DNA from: Aquipluma nitroreducens
GTDB lineage: Bacteria; Bacteroidota; Bacteroidia; Bacteroidales; Prolixibacteraceae
Assembly: GCF_009689585.1 (NCBI RefSeq)
Contig: NZ_AP018694.1
Coordinates: 4,517,501-4,581,500 of the forward strand
Direction: 5' to 3'
DNA: 64,000 bases
The notes under the pieces are model-generated. The model ran no database searches. It was not told the DNA's origin and worked only from the letters and a program-made list of their open reading frames with translations. This document shows positions 1 to 6,709 of this stretch, in pieces. Both the position numbers and the translations under genes were made by a program. Every line of letters starts with the position of its first letter. Positions within the stretch are counted from its first letter, which is position 1.

Positions 1-722
1 CAGCTTCGAAAGGATACCGGCTCATACTGGTAATGCCCGACTCAATGAGCATCGAAAGGCGAAATATACTGAAAGCGCTTGGTGCAGAAATTGTTCTTAG
101 CTCCGGCCATGAAGGAATGAGCGGCGCTATTCGCAAGGCAACCGAATTAAAAAATACGTTTCCAAAGGTCTTTATTCCGCAGCAATTCAGCAATTATGCG
201 AATCCGGCCATCCACCGGCGAACAACCGCTCTGGAAATTTGGAATGATACTGACGGACTCGTTGATATTTTCATTGCCGGTGTCGGGACAGGAGGAACCA
301 TCACCGGAGTTGCTGAAATATTAAAGGAAAAAAATCCTGAAATAAAGGTCGTAGCAGTTGAACCGGCTGACTCTCCTGTACTTTCAGGTGGTAGGTTTGG
401 ACCACATAAAATACAAGGTATCGGGGCTGGATTTATTCCGGGAGTACTTAATGTCAATGTGTTCGATGAAATTTTCAGGGTAAAAAACGAAGAAGCTTAT
501 GAAATAAGTAACGAACTTGCCCGAACCGAAGGTTTACTGGCGGGAGTCTCTTCCGGAGCAGCTGTTTATGCAGCCATTCAGGTTGCAAAACGCCCTGAAA
601 ATAAAGATAAACGTATCGTAGTTATACTTCCCGATACAGGAGAACGATACCTTTCTACCGGGCTTTATCAGGTTGAGAAAAAAGGTGAAGTTCAGAAGCC
701 CGTTTTTGATAAAACAATGTGA
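1..722 (+). CDS. cysK: Cysteine synthase A, 3' part
   Basis: PLP-dependent O-acetylserine sulfhydrylase, which makes cysteine from O-acetylserine and sulfide in the cytoplasm. The reading frame is open from the first bases of the window (codons begin at base 3), so the N-terminal part with the PLP lysine lies upstream and is missing. Visible family motifs are [10 protein letters not shown], the PLP-phosphate loop [10 protein letters not shown], and the C-terminal GVSSGAA and [13 protein letters not shown]. It leads a same-strand cluster of sulfur-carrier genes with short gaps, so its sulfide donor may be the carrier thiocarboxylate encoded next rather than free sulfide. That donor role is inference; the family assignment is secure. 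Confidence 0.93.
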   Translation, partial: ASKGYRLILVMPDSMSIERRNILKALGAEIVLSSGHEGMSGAIRKATELKNTFPKVFIPQQFSNYANPAIHRRTTALEIWNDTDGLVDIFIAGVGTGGTITGVAEILKEKNPEIKVVAVEPADSPVLSGGRFGPHKIQGIGAGFIPGVLNVNVFDEIFRVKNEEAYEISNELARTEGLLAGVSSGAAVYAAIQVAKRPENKDKRIVVILPDTGERYLSTGLYQVEKKGEVQKPVFDKTM

Positions 723-749
723 TTTGATAATTTAAAATAACCGTAAAAA

Positions 750-962
750 ATGGCAAAGATTCAGGTAAATGGTAATGAGCAGGAGGTGGAAGTACCTATC
801 TCTTTGATCGAATTGATTAAGAAAAACGATGTGGCACAGCCCGAAATGGTTTCGATACAGGTAAACGGCGAATTTTTACCGCGAGAAAATTTCAACTCGA
901 CACTTATATACGATGGCGATGAAGTTGATTTTCTTTATTTCATGGGCGGAGGTTCAAATTAA
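750..962 (+). CDS. ThiS/MoaD-like sulfur carrier protein with capped C terminus
   Basis: Small (70 aa) beta-grasp ubiquitin-like protein that would carry sulfur as a C-terminal thiocarboxylate. The sequence has the ThiS/MoaD pattern: an N-terminal strand with NGNEQEVE, a central VNGEFLPRE, and the C-terminal DGDEVDFLYFMGGG. Active carriers end in Gly-Gly. This one ends Gly66-Gly67-Gly68-Ser69-Asn70, so two or three residues must be removed before activation. The JAMM peptidase encoded four genes downstream (2615-3010) is the obvious candidate. The E1-like activating enzyme follows after 73 bp. The arrangement resembles CysO/Mec and HcyS/HcyD systems that feed sulfur to cysteine or homocysteine synthesis, and the upstream neighbour is cysK. 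Confidence 0.85.
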   Translation: MAKIQVNGNEQEVEVPISLIELIKKNDVAQPEMVSIQVNGEFLPRENFNSTLIYDGDEVDFLYFMGGGSN

Positions 963-976
963 TTGACGATTTAAAC

Positions 977-1005
977 ATTTACTATTTACCGTTAAAATAG
1001 TAAAT
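977..1005. repeat. Perfect 11-bp inverted repeat between carrier and E1 genes
   Basis: ATTTACTATTT (977-987) and AAATAGTAAAT (995-1005) form a perfect hairpin with a 7-nt loop. Half of the motif recurs about 15 nt downstream (AAATAGTAAAT near 1016-1026). There is no T-tract suited to termination, so it may set mRNA stability or the carrier-to-E1 ratio, or it may be an operator. Confidence 0.5.
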
Positions 1006-1035
1006 GGCAGATTATTTAAATAGTAAATAAACATC

Positions 1036-1845
1036 ATGGATTTTACTGAAGATCAAATACAACGATACAGCCGTCACATTATCCTTCAGGATGTAGGTGT
1101 GGAAGGACAGGAAAGAATTAATAAGGGGAAGGTATTGATTGTGGGTGCCGGAGGTTTGGGGGCTCCGGTTGCCCTTTACCTTGCTGCAGCTGGCGTTGGC
1201 ACCATTGGCATCATCGATGGCGACGTGGTCGATTTGTCGAACCTGCAACGCCAGGTCATTCATTTCACGGCTGATGTGAACAAAGCTAAAGTACTTTCGG
1301 CAAAAGAGAAAATTAATCAGCTTAATCCTGATGTAAAGGTGATTCCCTACTACGATCTTTTAACAGCAAGCAATGCTTCGGACATCATCAAAGATTACGA
1401 TTTTGTGGTGGATGGAACCGATAATTTCCCGGTGAAATTCCTGATCAACGATGCTTGCGTTCAGGCCGGAAAACCATTCTCGCACGGAGGAATATTACGT
1501 TTTGAGGGGCAAACCATTACCGTTTTACCAGGAACCGCCTGTTATCGTTGTGTTTTCCATTCACCACCGCCACCCAATGCCGTACCCACCTGTTCGCAGG
1601 CTGGCGTTTTAGGGGCCATTGCCGGTATGCTGGGAACCATTCAGGCTGCTGAAGTACTTAAATACCTGACCGGAGTTGGCGATTTGCTGACCAACCGGTT
1701 GCTTACTTTCAATGCCAAAACAATGGAGTTCCGCACTATTAAAGTGAAACACAATCGTCGATGTGCAGTTTGTGGCGACCATCCAACCATCACAGAACTG
1801 ATTGATTACGAACAGGCAACCTGTGAAATAAAAAGCAAACATTAA
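1036..1845 (+). CDS. MoeB/ThiF-family E1-like carrier-activating enzyme
   Basis: Adenylates the C terminus of the sulfur carrier and passes it on for thiocarboxylation. The 269-aa protein has the Rossmann ATP-binding loop VGAGGLGAP (about residues 36-44), the DGDVVDLSNLQRQ motif, two zinc CxxC pairs (Cys169/Cys172 and Cys243/Cys246), and the conserved active-site Cys186 in PTCSQAG. The C-terminal rhodanese domain found in MoeBR-type proteins is absent, so sulfur must come from elsewhere, plausibly the DsrE/TusA proteins encoded next. The gene lies 73 bp after the carrier gene and 3 bp before the DsrE-like gene. A role in cysteine or homocysteine sulfuration is inferred from context; a thiamin or molybdopterin role is less likely here. 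Confidence 0.88.
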   Translation: MDFTEDQIQRYSRHIILQDVGVEGQERINKGKVLIVGAGGLGAPVALYLAAAGVGTIGIIDGDVVDLSNLQRQVIHFTADVNKAKVLSAKEKINQLNPDVKVIPYYDLLTASNASDIIKDYDFVVDGTDNFPVKFLINDACVQAGKPFSHGGILRFEGQTITVLPGTACYRCVFHSPPPPNAVPTCSQAGVLGAIAGMLGTIQAAEVLKYLTGVGDLLTNRLLTFNAKTMEFRTIKVKHNRRCAVCGDHPTITELIDYEQATCEIKSKH

Positions 1846-1848
1846 ATT

Positions 1849-2361
1849 ATGGAAATCCCGGAATTAACATCAGAAAATCAGTCGAAAGCGCAAAAGAAGC
1901 TTTCTCTCATTAGTTTCAGCGGAGACTTTGACAAGCTGGTGGCGACTTTCACTTTGGCAACCGGCGCTGCGGCAGTGGGCTACGAAGTGAATATTTTCTT
2001 TACTTTCTGGGGACTCGATGCCATAAAGAAGAAACAAGGACGTGCTTTTGTCGGAAAAGGTTTTCTGGGTAAGTTGTTTGGTTTTTTCATGGGTGGTTTA
2101 CGCAGTGCACCTGTCAGCCGGTTGAACTTTCTGGGGCTTAGTCCAAAGATATTCCGCTACCTGATGCGAAAGAAAAACGTTGCTACTCTTGAAGAACTGG
2201 TTGAAGCCGCCAAGGCCTTGGAAATAAATTTATACGCCTGCGAAATGGCCATGCACATCCTTGGACTTGAAAAGAGCGACTTTATTCATGAAGTAAAAGG
2301 AGTGCTTGGCGTTGCTACTTTCCTCGAATTATCTGAAGGTGGAAGAACGATATTCATTTAA
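1849..2361 (+). CDS. DsrE/DsrF-like family protein
   Basis: Putative sulfur-relay protein of 170 aa. The alternating segment FSGDFDKLVATFTLATGAAA, followed by EVNIFFTFWG and the conserved Cys in LYACEMAM, is typical of DsrE/DsrF/DrsH-like proteins, where that Cys can hold a persulfide. The middle (KGFLGKLFGFFMGGLRSAPV) is hydrophobic and glycine-rich and could contact the membrane. It starts 3 bp after the E1-like gene and precedes a TusA-like gene, and DsrE plus TusA is a common sulfur-transfer pairing. Its place between sulfite/sulfide production and the carrier is inference. Confidence 0.8.
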   Translation: MEIPELTSENQSKAQKKLSLISFSGDFDKLVATFTLATGAAAVGYEVNIFFTFWGLDAIKKKQGRAFVGKGFLGKLFGFFMGGLRSAPVSRLNFLGLSPKIFRYLMRKKNVATLEELVEAAKALEINLYACEMAMHILGLEKSDFIHEVKGVLGVATFLELSEGGRTIFI

Positions 2362-2378
2362 TTTAAAATCAATTCAAT

Positions 2379-2603
2379 ATGGTTACTTTCAAATTAGATA
2401 TTACACGTGAGCATTGCCCGATGACTTTTGTTAAAACCAAGATCCAACTGTCAAAACTAAATGCTGGTGATGTATTGGAAGTTTTACTCACTGAAGGCGA
2501 GCCGCTCGAAAATGTTCCGAAAAGTTCACGCGAACAAGGATTTAATGTGTTGGAGGTATCGCATGTTGAAGGCGTGGTACATAAAGTCCTCATTCAGAAA
2601 TAA
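2379..2603 (+). CDS. TusA-like sulfurtransferase
   Basis: Small (74 aa) sulfur-transfer protein with the two-layer TusA fold. The signature CPM appears near the N terminus (DITREHCPMTFVKTK), and that Cys is the expected persulfide-carrying residue. The remaining body (GDVLEVLLTEGEPLENVPKS) matches the family. It lies between the DsrE-like gene and the JAMM peptidase gene with gaps of only 11-17 bp, so it is almost certainly in the same operon. It probably passes sulfane sulfur towards the MoeB-like enzyme and its carrier. Confidence 0.88.
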   Translation: MVTFKLDITREHCPMTFVKTKIQLSKLNAGDVLEVLLTEGEPLENVPKSSREQGFNVLEVSHVEGVVHKVLIQK

Positions 2604-2614
2604 CATTTTAGGCC

Positions 2615-3010
2615 ATGCTCCAAATACCGCAACAAATTATTAATGATCTTTTTGACCACGCCAAAACGGGCTTGCCTGAAGAAGTTTGTGGTTATCTGGC
2701 TGGTACCAATAGCCAAGTTGTCAAACATTTCAGGCTAACAAACATTGACCACAGCAACGAGCATTTTTCGTTTGATCCGAAAGAGCAGTTTCAGGTGGTG
2801 CGTGAAGCACGGAAATTGGGTTTGGAGATTTTGGCCAATTACCACAGTCATCCCGAAACACCAGCCCGACCTTCGCAGGAAGATATCCGGCTGGCTTTCG
2901 ATCCGAATATCAGTTATGTGATTGTTTCACTGGCTGCAAAATTACCAGATGTGAAATCTTTCAGGATAAGGGGTGGTGAGGTTGAAAAAGAAGAAATACA
3001 GATTATATAG
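2615..3010 (+). CDS. JAMM/Mov34 zinc metallopeptidase, carrier-trimming type
   Basis: A 131-aa single-domain JAMM peptidase. The motif is complete: acidic residue in PEEVCGYLAG (Glu22/Glu23), His77-Ser-His79, and Asp90 ten residues later in HSHPETPARPSQED. Related Mec (Mycobacterium), QbsD (Pseudomonas) and HcyD (Wolinella) enzymes either remove residues past the Gly-Gly of a sulfur carrier or release the amino acid built on it. Here the carrier gene at 750-962 ends in GGGSN, which gives this enzyme an obvious substrate. It starts 11 bp after tusA-like and ends 11 bp before the HemD-like gene. Confidence 0.88.
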   Translation: MLQIPQQIINDLFDHAKTGLPEEVCGYLAGTNSQVVKHFRLTNIDHSNEHFSFDPKEQFQVVREARKLGLEILANYHSHPETPARPSQEDIRLAFDPNISYVIVSLAAKLPDVKSFRIRGGEVEKEEIQII

Positions 3011-3021
3011 AAAATAAAATC

Positions 3022-3381
3022 ATGGAAAAGCCAACCTTTTTTATAGGCGAAGAATTGTCGGATAAAACGCGACAATGGCTTCACATGCAACAGATTCAAT
3101 ACATTGAACAGCCTTTACAAAAGATTGAAAATATGATAACGGGAGCTTTCGATGGCTATTTATTTTTCAGTCCTTTAGGTATTAACATGTTTAAATCATC
3201 CGGAAACTTTCCACTTCCAAACTCGTTGGTTTTTGCTAACCAAAACACCACTGCACGTGCGGCCTGGACACACTTTACAAACAAAGTACATACCTCTCCC
3301 GATTCGGAAGAACTGTCGTTTGTGCAATATTCGATTTTCCGATGGATGAAGGAGAATCATTATAAAGGGGAACATATCTAA
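3022..3381 (+). CDS. Half-length HemD-like protein, copy 1
   Basis: A 119-aa protein resembling only the C-terminal half of uroporphyrinogen-III synthase: DGYLFFSPLGINMF, then SLVFANQNTTARAAW, then VHTSPDSEELSFV, which matches the family pattern FFSPSGV / IGxTTAxA / SPxPTxExL. Full HemD is about 250 aa, so the other lobe is absent and catalysis cannot be assumed. About 96 of 119 residues match a second copy at 12975-13334. It sits 7 bp before cobA, consistent with a role linked to siroheme for sulfite reduction, but the real function is unknown. Confidence 0.65.
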   Translation: MEKPTFFIGEELSDKTRQWLHMQQIQYIEQPLQKIENMITGAFDGYLFFSPLGINMFKSSGNFPLPNSLVFANQNTTARAAWTHFTNKVHTSPDSEELSFVQYSIFRWMKENHYKGEHI

Positions 3382-3388
3382 AATCTTT

Positions 3389-4138
3389 ATGCACTCGTTA
3401 ATCTCCATTGTTGGCGCCGGGCCGGGCGACCCTGAATTATTAACAGTCAAAGCGCTGAAACGAATTCAGGAAGCCGACATCATCCTGCATGATGCCTTGG
3501 TGAGCGATGAAATTTTAAATCTTGCCAAACCTGATGTAGAACGGGTTTATGTGGGCAAAATTTATCAGGACGGCCAAAATCAAACCGGAAGACAGGAATG
3601 GATCAACCAATTGCTGATTGATTTGTCAGAAAAAGGACAAAGGGTTGTCCGGCTGAAATCGGGCGATCCGATGATTTTTGGCCGGGGAGCTGAAGAAATC
3701 AGGTTTTGCATCGAGAACAAGTTGAACTATGAAGTTATTCCCGGCGTTACGTCTGCACTTGCAGCGGCTTCGTTATACGGGATACCGCTCACCGAACGGG
3801 GCAAAAACAGCATGGTACTATTTGGAACCGGGCATTACAGCGAAGGGGAATTCCTGGATATAGACACTTTTGTTTCTGTTTTGAAATCCGGCTCTCCAAT
3901 CATTATTTATATGGGCTTGAACAAACTGATCCGATTATCCACCCGATTAATCGAACAATCCATTTCAGGAGATACCAGCGTTCAGATTTTAAGCAAAGTT
4001 TCACAACCCGATGCTTATTTCATTGAAGGCACTCTGGAAAATATTGCACAGGTGATTGAAAGCAAAAAACCGAATATGCCAGCATTGGTAATTATTGGCA
4101 AAAATGTAGTGAAATTGAATGTGGCGGGCAGAGAATAA
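3389..4138 (+). CDS. cobA: Uroporphyrinogen-III C-methyltransferase (SUMT)
   Basis: SAM-dependent methylation of uroporphyrinogen III to precorrin-2, the entry step to siroheme and cobalamin. The 249-aa protein has the Gly-rich start VGAGPGDPELLTVKA, HDALVS, LKSGDPMIFGRGAEE, and VIPGVTSALAAA, all standard SUMT motifs. It is the single-domain form, without the CysG dehydrogenase/chelatase fusion. It is last in the forward run that begins with cysK. The siroheme made would serve sulfite reductase, linking it to the sulfide chemistry of the operon. Confidence 0.93.
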   Translation: MHSLISIVGAGPGDPELLTVKALKRIQEADIILHDALVSDEILNLAKPDVERVYVGKIYQDGQNQTGRQEWINQLLIDLSEKGQRVVRLKSGDPMIFGRGAEEIRFCIENKLNYEVIPGVTSALAAASLYGIPLTERGKNSMVLFGTGHYSEGEFLDIDTFVSVLKSGSPIIIYMGLNKLIRLSTRLIEQSISGDTSVQILSKVSQPDAYFIEGTLENIAQVIESKKPNMPALVIIGKNVVKLNVAGRE

Positions 4139-4201
4139 ATATTAAATTTCTTTCAGAGAAACATGTTTCATCCATATAAATATAAGTAATTATCAGCTCA
4201 T

Positions 4202-4627
4202 TTATAGAGCTTTAACCCCTGTCGTGAGCATATCCAATGATGTACTTGCCAGTTTGTTGAAAGTGTATTCACGGATATCTTTAAATGTTCCGCGCACTGC
4301 ACAGTTTGCCTCATCTTTACAATGTTCACAGGGTTCGTAGTATTTTTCGGAAGTACATTTTAGCAAGGCGATGCTGCCTTCAAAAAGCCTGACAATTTCG
4401 AGTAAATTGACATCTTTTGGATTTTTTATCAGGAAATAGCCTCCATTTTTACCAAGCTTAGAACTTAAATATCCGTTCTTCTTAAGTTCAAGCAAAATTG
4501 ATTCGAGGAACCTTTTTGGAATTCGCTCACTCTCGGCTATTTCGTTGATCATCAGGGTTCCTTTTCCAAATTCTTTCGCGAGCCGAACCATTGCCAGCAT
4601 CGAATATCTTGTTTTTTGTGTCAGCAT
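4202..4627 (-). CDS. Rrf2-family transcriptional regulator
   Basis: A 141-aa winged-helix Rrf2 protein. The N terminus MLTQKTRYSMLAMVRLAKEF, the recognition region IAESERIPKRFLESILLELK and the wing LGKNGGYFL are typical. It carries a Cys cluster, Cys91, Cys100, Cys103 and Cys109, in the position where IscR/NsrR-type members bind an Fe-S cluster, though the spacing differs from IscR. Rrf2 proteins include CymR, the cysteine-metabolism repressor of Firmicutes, so a sulfur or redox role is plausible in this location. It is 1 bp downstream of the Crp-type gene on the same strand and probably co-transcribed with it. Confidence 0.88.
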   Translation of the reverse strand: MLTQKTRYSMLAMVRLAKEFGKGTLMINEIAESERIPKRFLESILLELKKNGYLSSKLGKNGGYFLIKNPKDVNLLEIVRLFEGSIALLKCTSEKYYEPCEHCKDEANCAVRGTFKDIREYTFNKLASTSLDMLTTGVKAL

Positions 4628-4628
4628 G

Positions 4629-5318
4629 CTATCCTATTTTACTGATATACTTTAATTTATCTATGTCATTGATCTCAATGGTTTTTCCCTCTAAAGATAC
4701 GATTTTCTCATTCTGCCATTTCGATAAAGTCATGATCACATTTTCGGTGGAGCAACCGGCAAATTCGGCAATTTCTTTTCGGGTTAGTGAAAGGAGAAAC
4801 GAATTGCTATGGTAAACTTCTTCGGCCAGATACAAAATGATGTCGGCGATTCGCCCTTCTTTTTGCTTGTGCGCCAGGCTGATAAAATTCATGACCGACT
4901 TTTTGAACATCTCGGAGGCCACCTGAAACATCATCATGGCGAATTTCGAATTATCCATCAAAACCCCTTCAATCACTTTGGAATCAATCATGATAACCTC
5001 ACAATCTTCAACCGCGATGAGCGAAAACAGGTTATTGTCTTTGTAAAACAGGTTGGCTCCTCCCAAAATCTTTGGTGCCGAAACAATAGTCAGGATAAGA
5101 TTTTTACTTGTCTCATTCTCGTAATTGAACTTGACAATTCCCTTTTCAAGATAAACCACATGAGATGGCATCCCACCCTGTTTCAAAATGGGTTCCCCTT
5201 TTTTAAAAGTGAGTTTAACCGAAGTTTTTTCGAGTTTATCAAAGTCTTTTTCAGAAATAAACTGAGAGGAAATTCTTCTGAACCATGAATATTCCTGCTT
5301 GGTTTCACTTAAAAGCAT
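4629..5318 (-). CDS. Crp/Fnr-family transcriptional regulator
   Basis: A 229-aa protein with an N-terminal cyclic-nucleotide-binding-like beta-roll (about residues 35-125; KKGEPILKQGG, VVYLEKGIVK) and a C-terminal helix-turn-helix (LTRKEIAEFAGCSTENVIMT, about 180-200). It lacks an obvious N-terminal FNR Fe-S cysteine set. It lies between the sulfur-carrier operon and the susCD unit. Three nearby promoters carry paired 16-bp TACC-N8-GGTA dyads at spacing suited to a Crp-type activator, so this protein or its Rrf2 neighbour is the best local candidate to bind them (inference). An outward -7 element lies at 5354-5361. Confidence 0.9.
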   Translation of the reverse strand: MLLSETKQEYSWFRRISSQFISEKDFDKLEKTSVKLTFKKGEPILKQGGMPSHVVYLEKGIVKFNYENETSKNLILTIVSAPKILGGANLFYKDNNLFSLIAVEDCEVIMIDSKVIEGVLMDNSKFAMMMFQVASEMFKKSVMNFISLAHKQKEGRIADIILYLAEEVYHSNSFLLSLTRKEIAEFAGCSTENVIMTLSKWQNEKIVSLEGKTIEINDIDKLKYISKIG

Positions 5319-5353
5319 AGCCTGGGATTTTGAAGATGAATGGATTATTAGCG

Positions 5354-5361
5354 CAAAAGTA
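5354..5361 (-). promoter_or_regulatory. Bacteroidota -7 element for the crp-rrf2 pair
   Basis: On the minus strand the sequence reads TACTTTTG, a perfect TAnnTTTG element, 35 nt before the Crp start. A TTG lies about 21 bp upstream. The perfect palindrome GTCAATTGAC (5374-5383) overlaps the -33 region and could be an operator. Confidence 0.55.
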
Positions 5362-5552
5362 AAAGTACACTAAGTCAATTGACAATATATTCGTATTAAG
5401 ACGTATTTTAAATGGAGTTCAGTATTTTCACCTATTTGTTCTCCGGAAAGTATTAAATTTTTAATGGTATGGCCTATAAATAATCATCTAAATACCTATC
5501 AGTTAATGGAGTTTATAAATACATTTGGCCATATAGATTTAATTTTAAAATC

Positions 5553-5560
5553 TACTTTTG
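5553..5560 (+). promoter_or_regulatory. Bacteroidota -7 element for the response regulator
   Basis: TACTTTTG matches TAnnTTTG exactly and lies 16 nt before the ATG at 5577. The -33 element is not clear. The rest of the 258-bp divergent region 5319-5576 holds no ORF that I can support. Confidence 0.5.
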
Positions 5561-5576
5561 TGACTTAACGAAATAT

Positions 5577-6239
5577 ATGAGCAATTCGGGAAATAAAATA
5601 ATAATTGCGGATACACAGTTTTTAGTGGTTGAAGCTTTGAAATCGTTATTGGAGAATGACGAGCGGTTTTCAATCATTGAAATTGTGAGTTCGTGCAATG
5701 AGCTGCATAAAGTTCTGGAAAAGGAATCCTTTCAACTGCTGATTACAGACTTTGCCCTATTCGATTTTGATAGTGTTGATGACCTTCAAAAGATCAAACA
5801 AAAGTTTCCGGATTTAGCGGTTTTAGTTTTGACTAATTCAATCAACAAAGCTGAATTTAACGAGTTGTCTAAAATTGGGATCAAAAACATCATTTATAAA
5901 ACGTCAGACAGGGACGAGATCTTTGCGGCTGTTGATGCAGCTCTAAAGGGAAAGAAATATTTTGCCGAAGAAATACTCGACATGATTCTGGAGCAAGGCG
6001 AAAACAAACCGATAATCGAAGAAGGTGTGCAGTTGACCAGCTCCGAAATCGAAATCGTCAGGCTGATTGCCAGTGGAAGAACCACCAAGGAGATCGCTCA
6101 TAATAAATGCATTAGCTTTCATACGGTAAATACTCATCGGAAAAACATCTTCCGTAAATTGGGCGTTTCCAATGCCTCCGAATTGATCATCCATGCCATC
6201 AAATCGGGTTGGATCGATAACATCGAATACTATATTTAG
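5577..6239 (+). CDS. NarL/FixJ-type response regulator, orphan
   Basis: A 220-aa receiver plus LuxR-type HTH protein. The receiver (about 1-125) has the phospho-acceptor Asp in LLITDFALFDF and the conserved Lys in IIYKTSD. The expected acidic pair near the N terminus is reduced to IIADTQ. The C terminus (LTSSEIEIVRLIASGRTTKE, then SFHTVNTHRKNIFRKLGVSN) is a clear LuxR HTH. No histidine kinase gene adjoins it, so its partner lies elsewhere. It sits between the Crp/Rrf2 regulators and the susCD unit, and its target is unknown. Confidence 0.9.
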   Translation: MSNSGNKIIIADTQFLVVEALKSLLENDERFSIIEIVSSCNELHKVLEKESFQLLITDFALFDFDSVDDLQKIKQKFPDLAVLVLTNSINKAEFNELSKIGIKNIIYKTSDRDEIFAAVDAALKGKKYFAEEILDMILEQGENKPIIEEGVQLTSSEIEIVRLIASGRTTKEIAHNKCISFHTVNTHRKNIFRKLGVSNASELIIHAIKSGWIDNIEYYI

Positions 6240-6339
6240 AAAATAGGCAGATAACTGTCTATGAATTCAATTCTCCTCATCACTTATTCTTATTCTCCTT
6301 TCTCTGGTTCAAGACTTTTAGACTCACCAATACTGTATA

Positions 6340-6409
6340 TACCATAAAATAGTTATAAAATCTACCTATTCCGTGGTATTGAATAATCAAACAGTGATGC
6401 TCATTTTTG
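6340..6409 (+). promoter_or_regulatory. Tandem TACC-N8-GGTA operator/promoter of the susCD unit
   Basis: Dyad A (6340-6355) is TACC-N8-GTTA, one mismatch. Dyad B (6363-6378) is TACCTATTCCGTGGTA. Their starts are 23 bp apart. The -7 TTTG ends at 6409, exactly 31 nt after dyad B. The same geometry recurs at 12883-12952 and 13359-13428. The Cys-rich leader ORF starts 23 nt after TTTG. The second dyad falls near position -41 to -43 relative to the likely start site, a class II activator position. Confidence 0.75.
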
Positions 6410-6432
6410 CATTGTTAATTAATGTTAAAGAA

Positions 6433-6546
6433 ATGAAAGTATCCAACAAACACAATACTTACCGAATATCAACTTCATTATTCATGCTGAATAGTTGCTG
6501 TTGCTGCTGTCCATTTACTTCCCGAATGCGAATGTGCTTCAGCTAA
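6433..6546 (+). CDS. Cys-rich leader peptide upstream of susC
   Basis: A 37-codon ORF starting just after the promoter. It contains five consecutive Cys codons (6496-6510, TGC TGT TGC TGC TGT) followed by PFTSRMRMCFS. A second leader with the same design lies before metY (13454-13582), and 21 nt around the SRMRMC codons (6518-6538) are identical in the two. It ends 163 nt before susC. Ribosome stalling at the Cys run under cysteine shortage could control downstream expression. A weak hairpin (AAGTG/CACTT followed by Ts, about 6545-6579) lies after it, but no strong terminator is visible. Confidence 0.7.
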   Translation: MKVSNKHNTYRISTSLFMLNSCCCCCPFTSRMRMCFS

Positions 6547-6709
6547 GTGCTGCTTGCATTTATTACAATCACTTTTTGAAATAGTTAAGCTAGTCATCCG
6601 GTTTAAATCATAGGCATTTTCATTTGAAAGTCTATCAAAATTAAATCTACCAGGTAGTTAAACCTGACAGATTCAGCAATGTATTATCAACCCACAAAAA
6701 TTCATAACG

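Noticed and set aside
5468-5533. TATGGCC ... GGCCATA inverted words upstream of the response regulator
   Set aside because: The arms are only 7 bp with a 52-bp gap; at this AT content that can arise by chance. TACC at 5493 also lacks a GGTA partner, so this is not a fourth copy of the sulfur motif.
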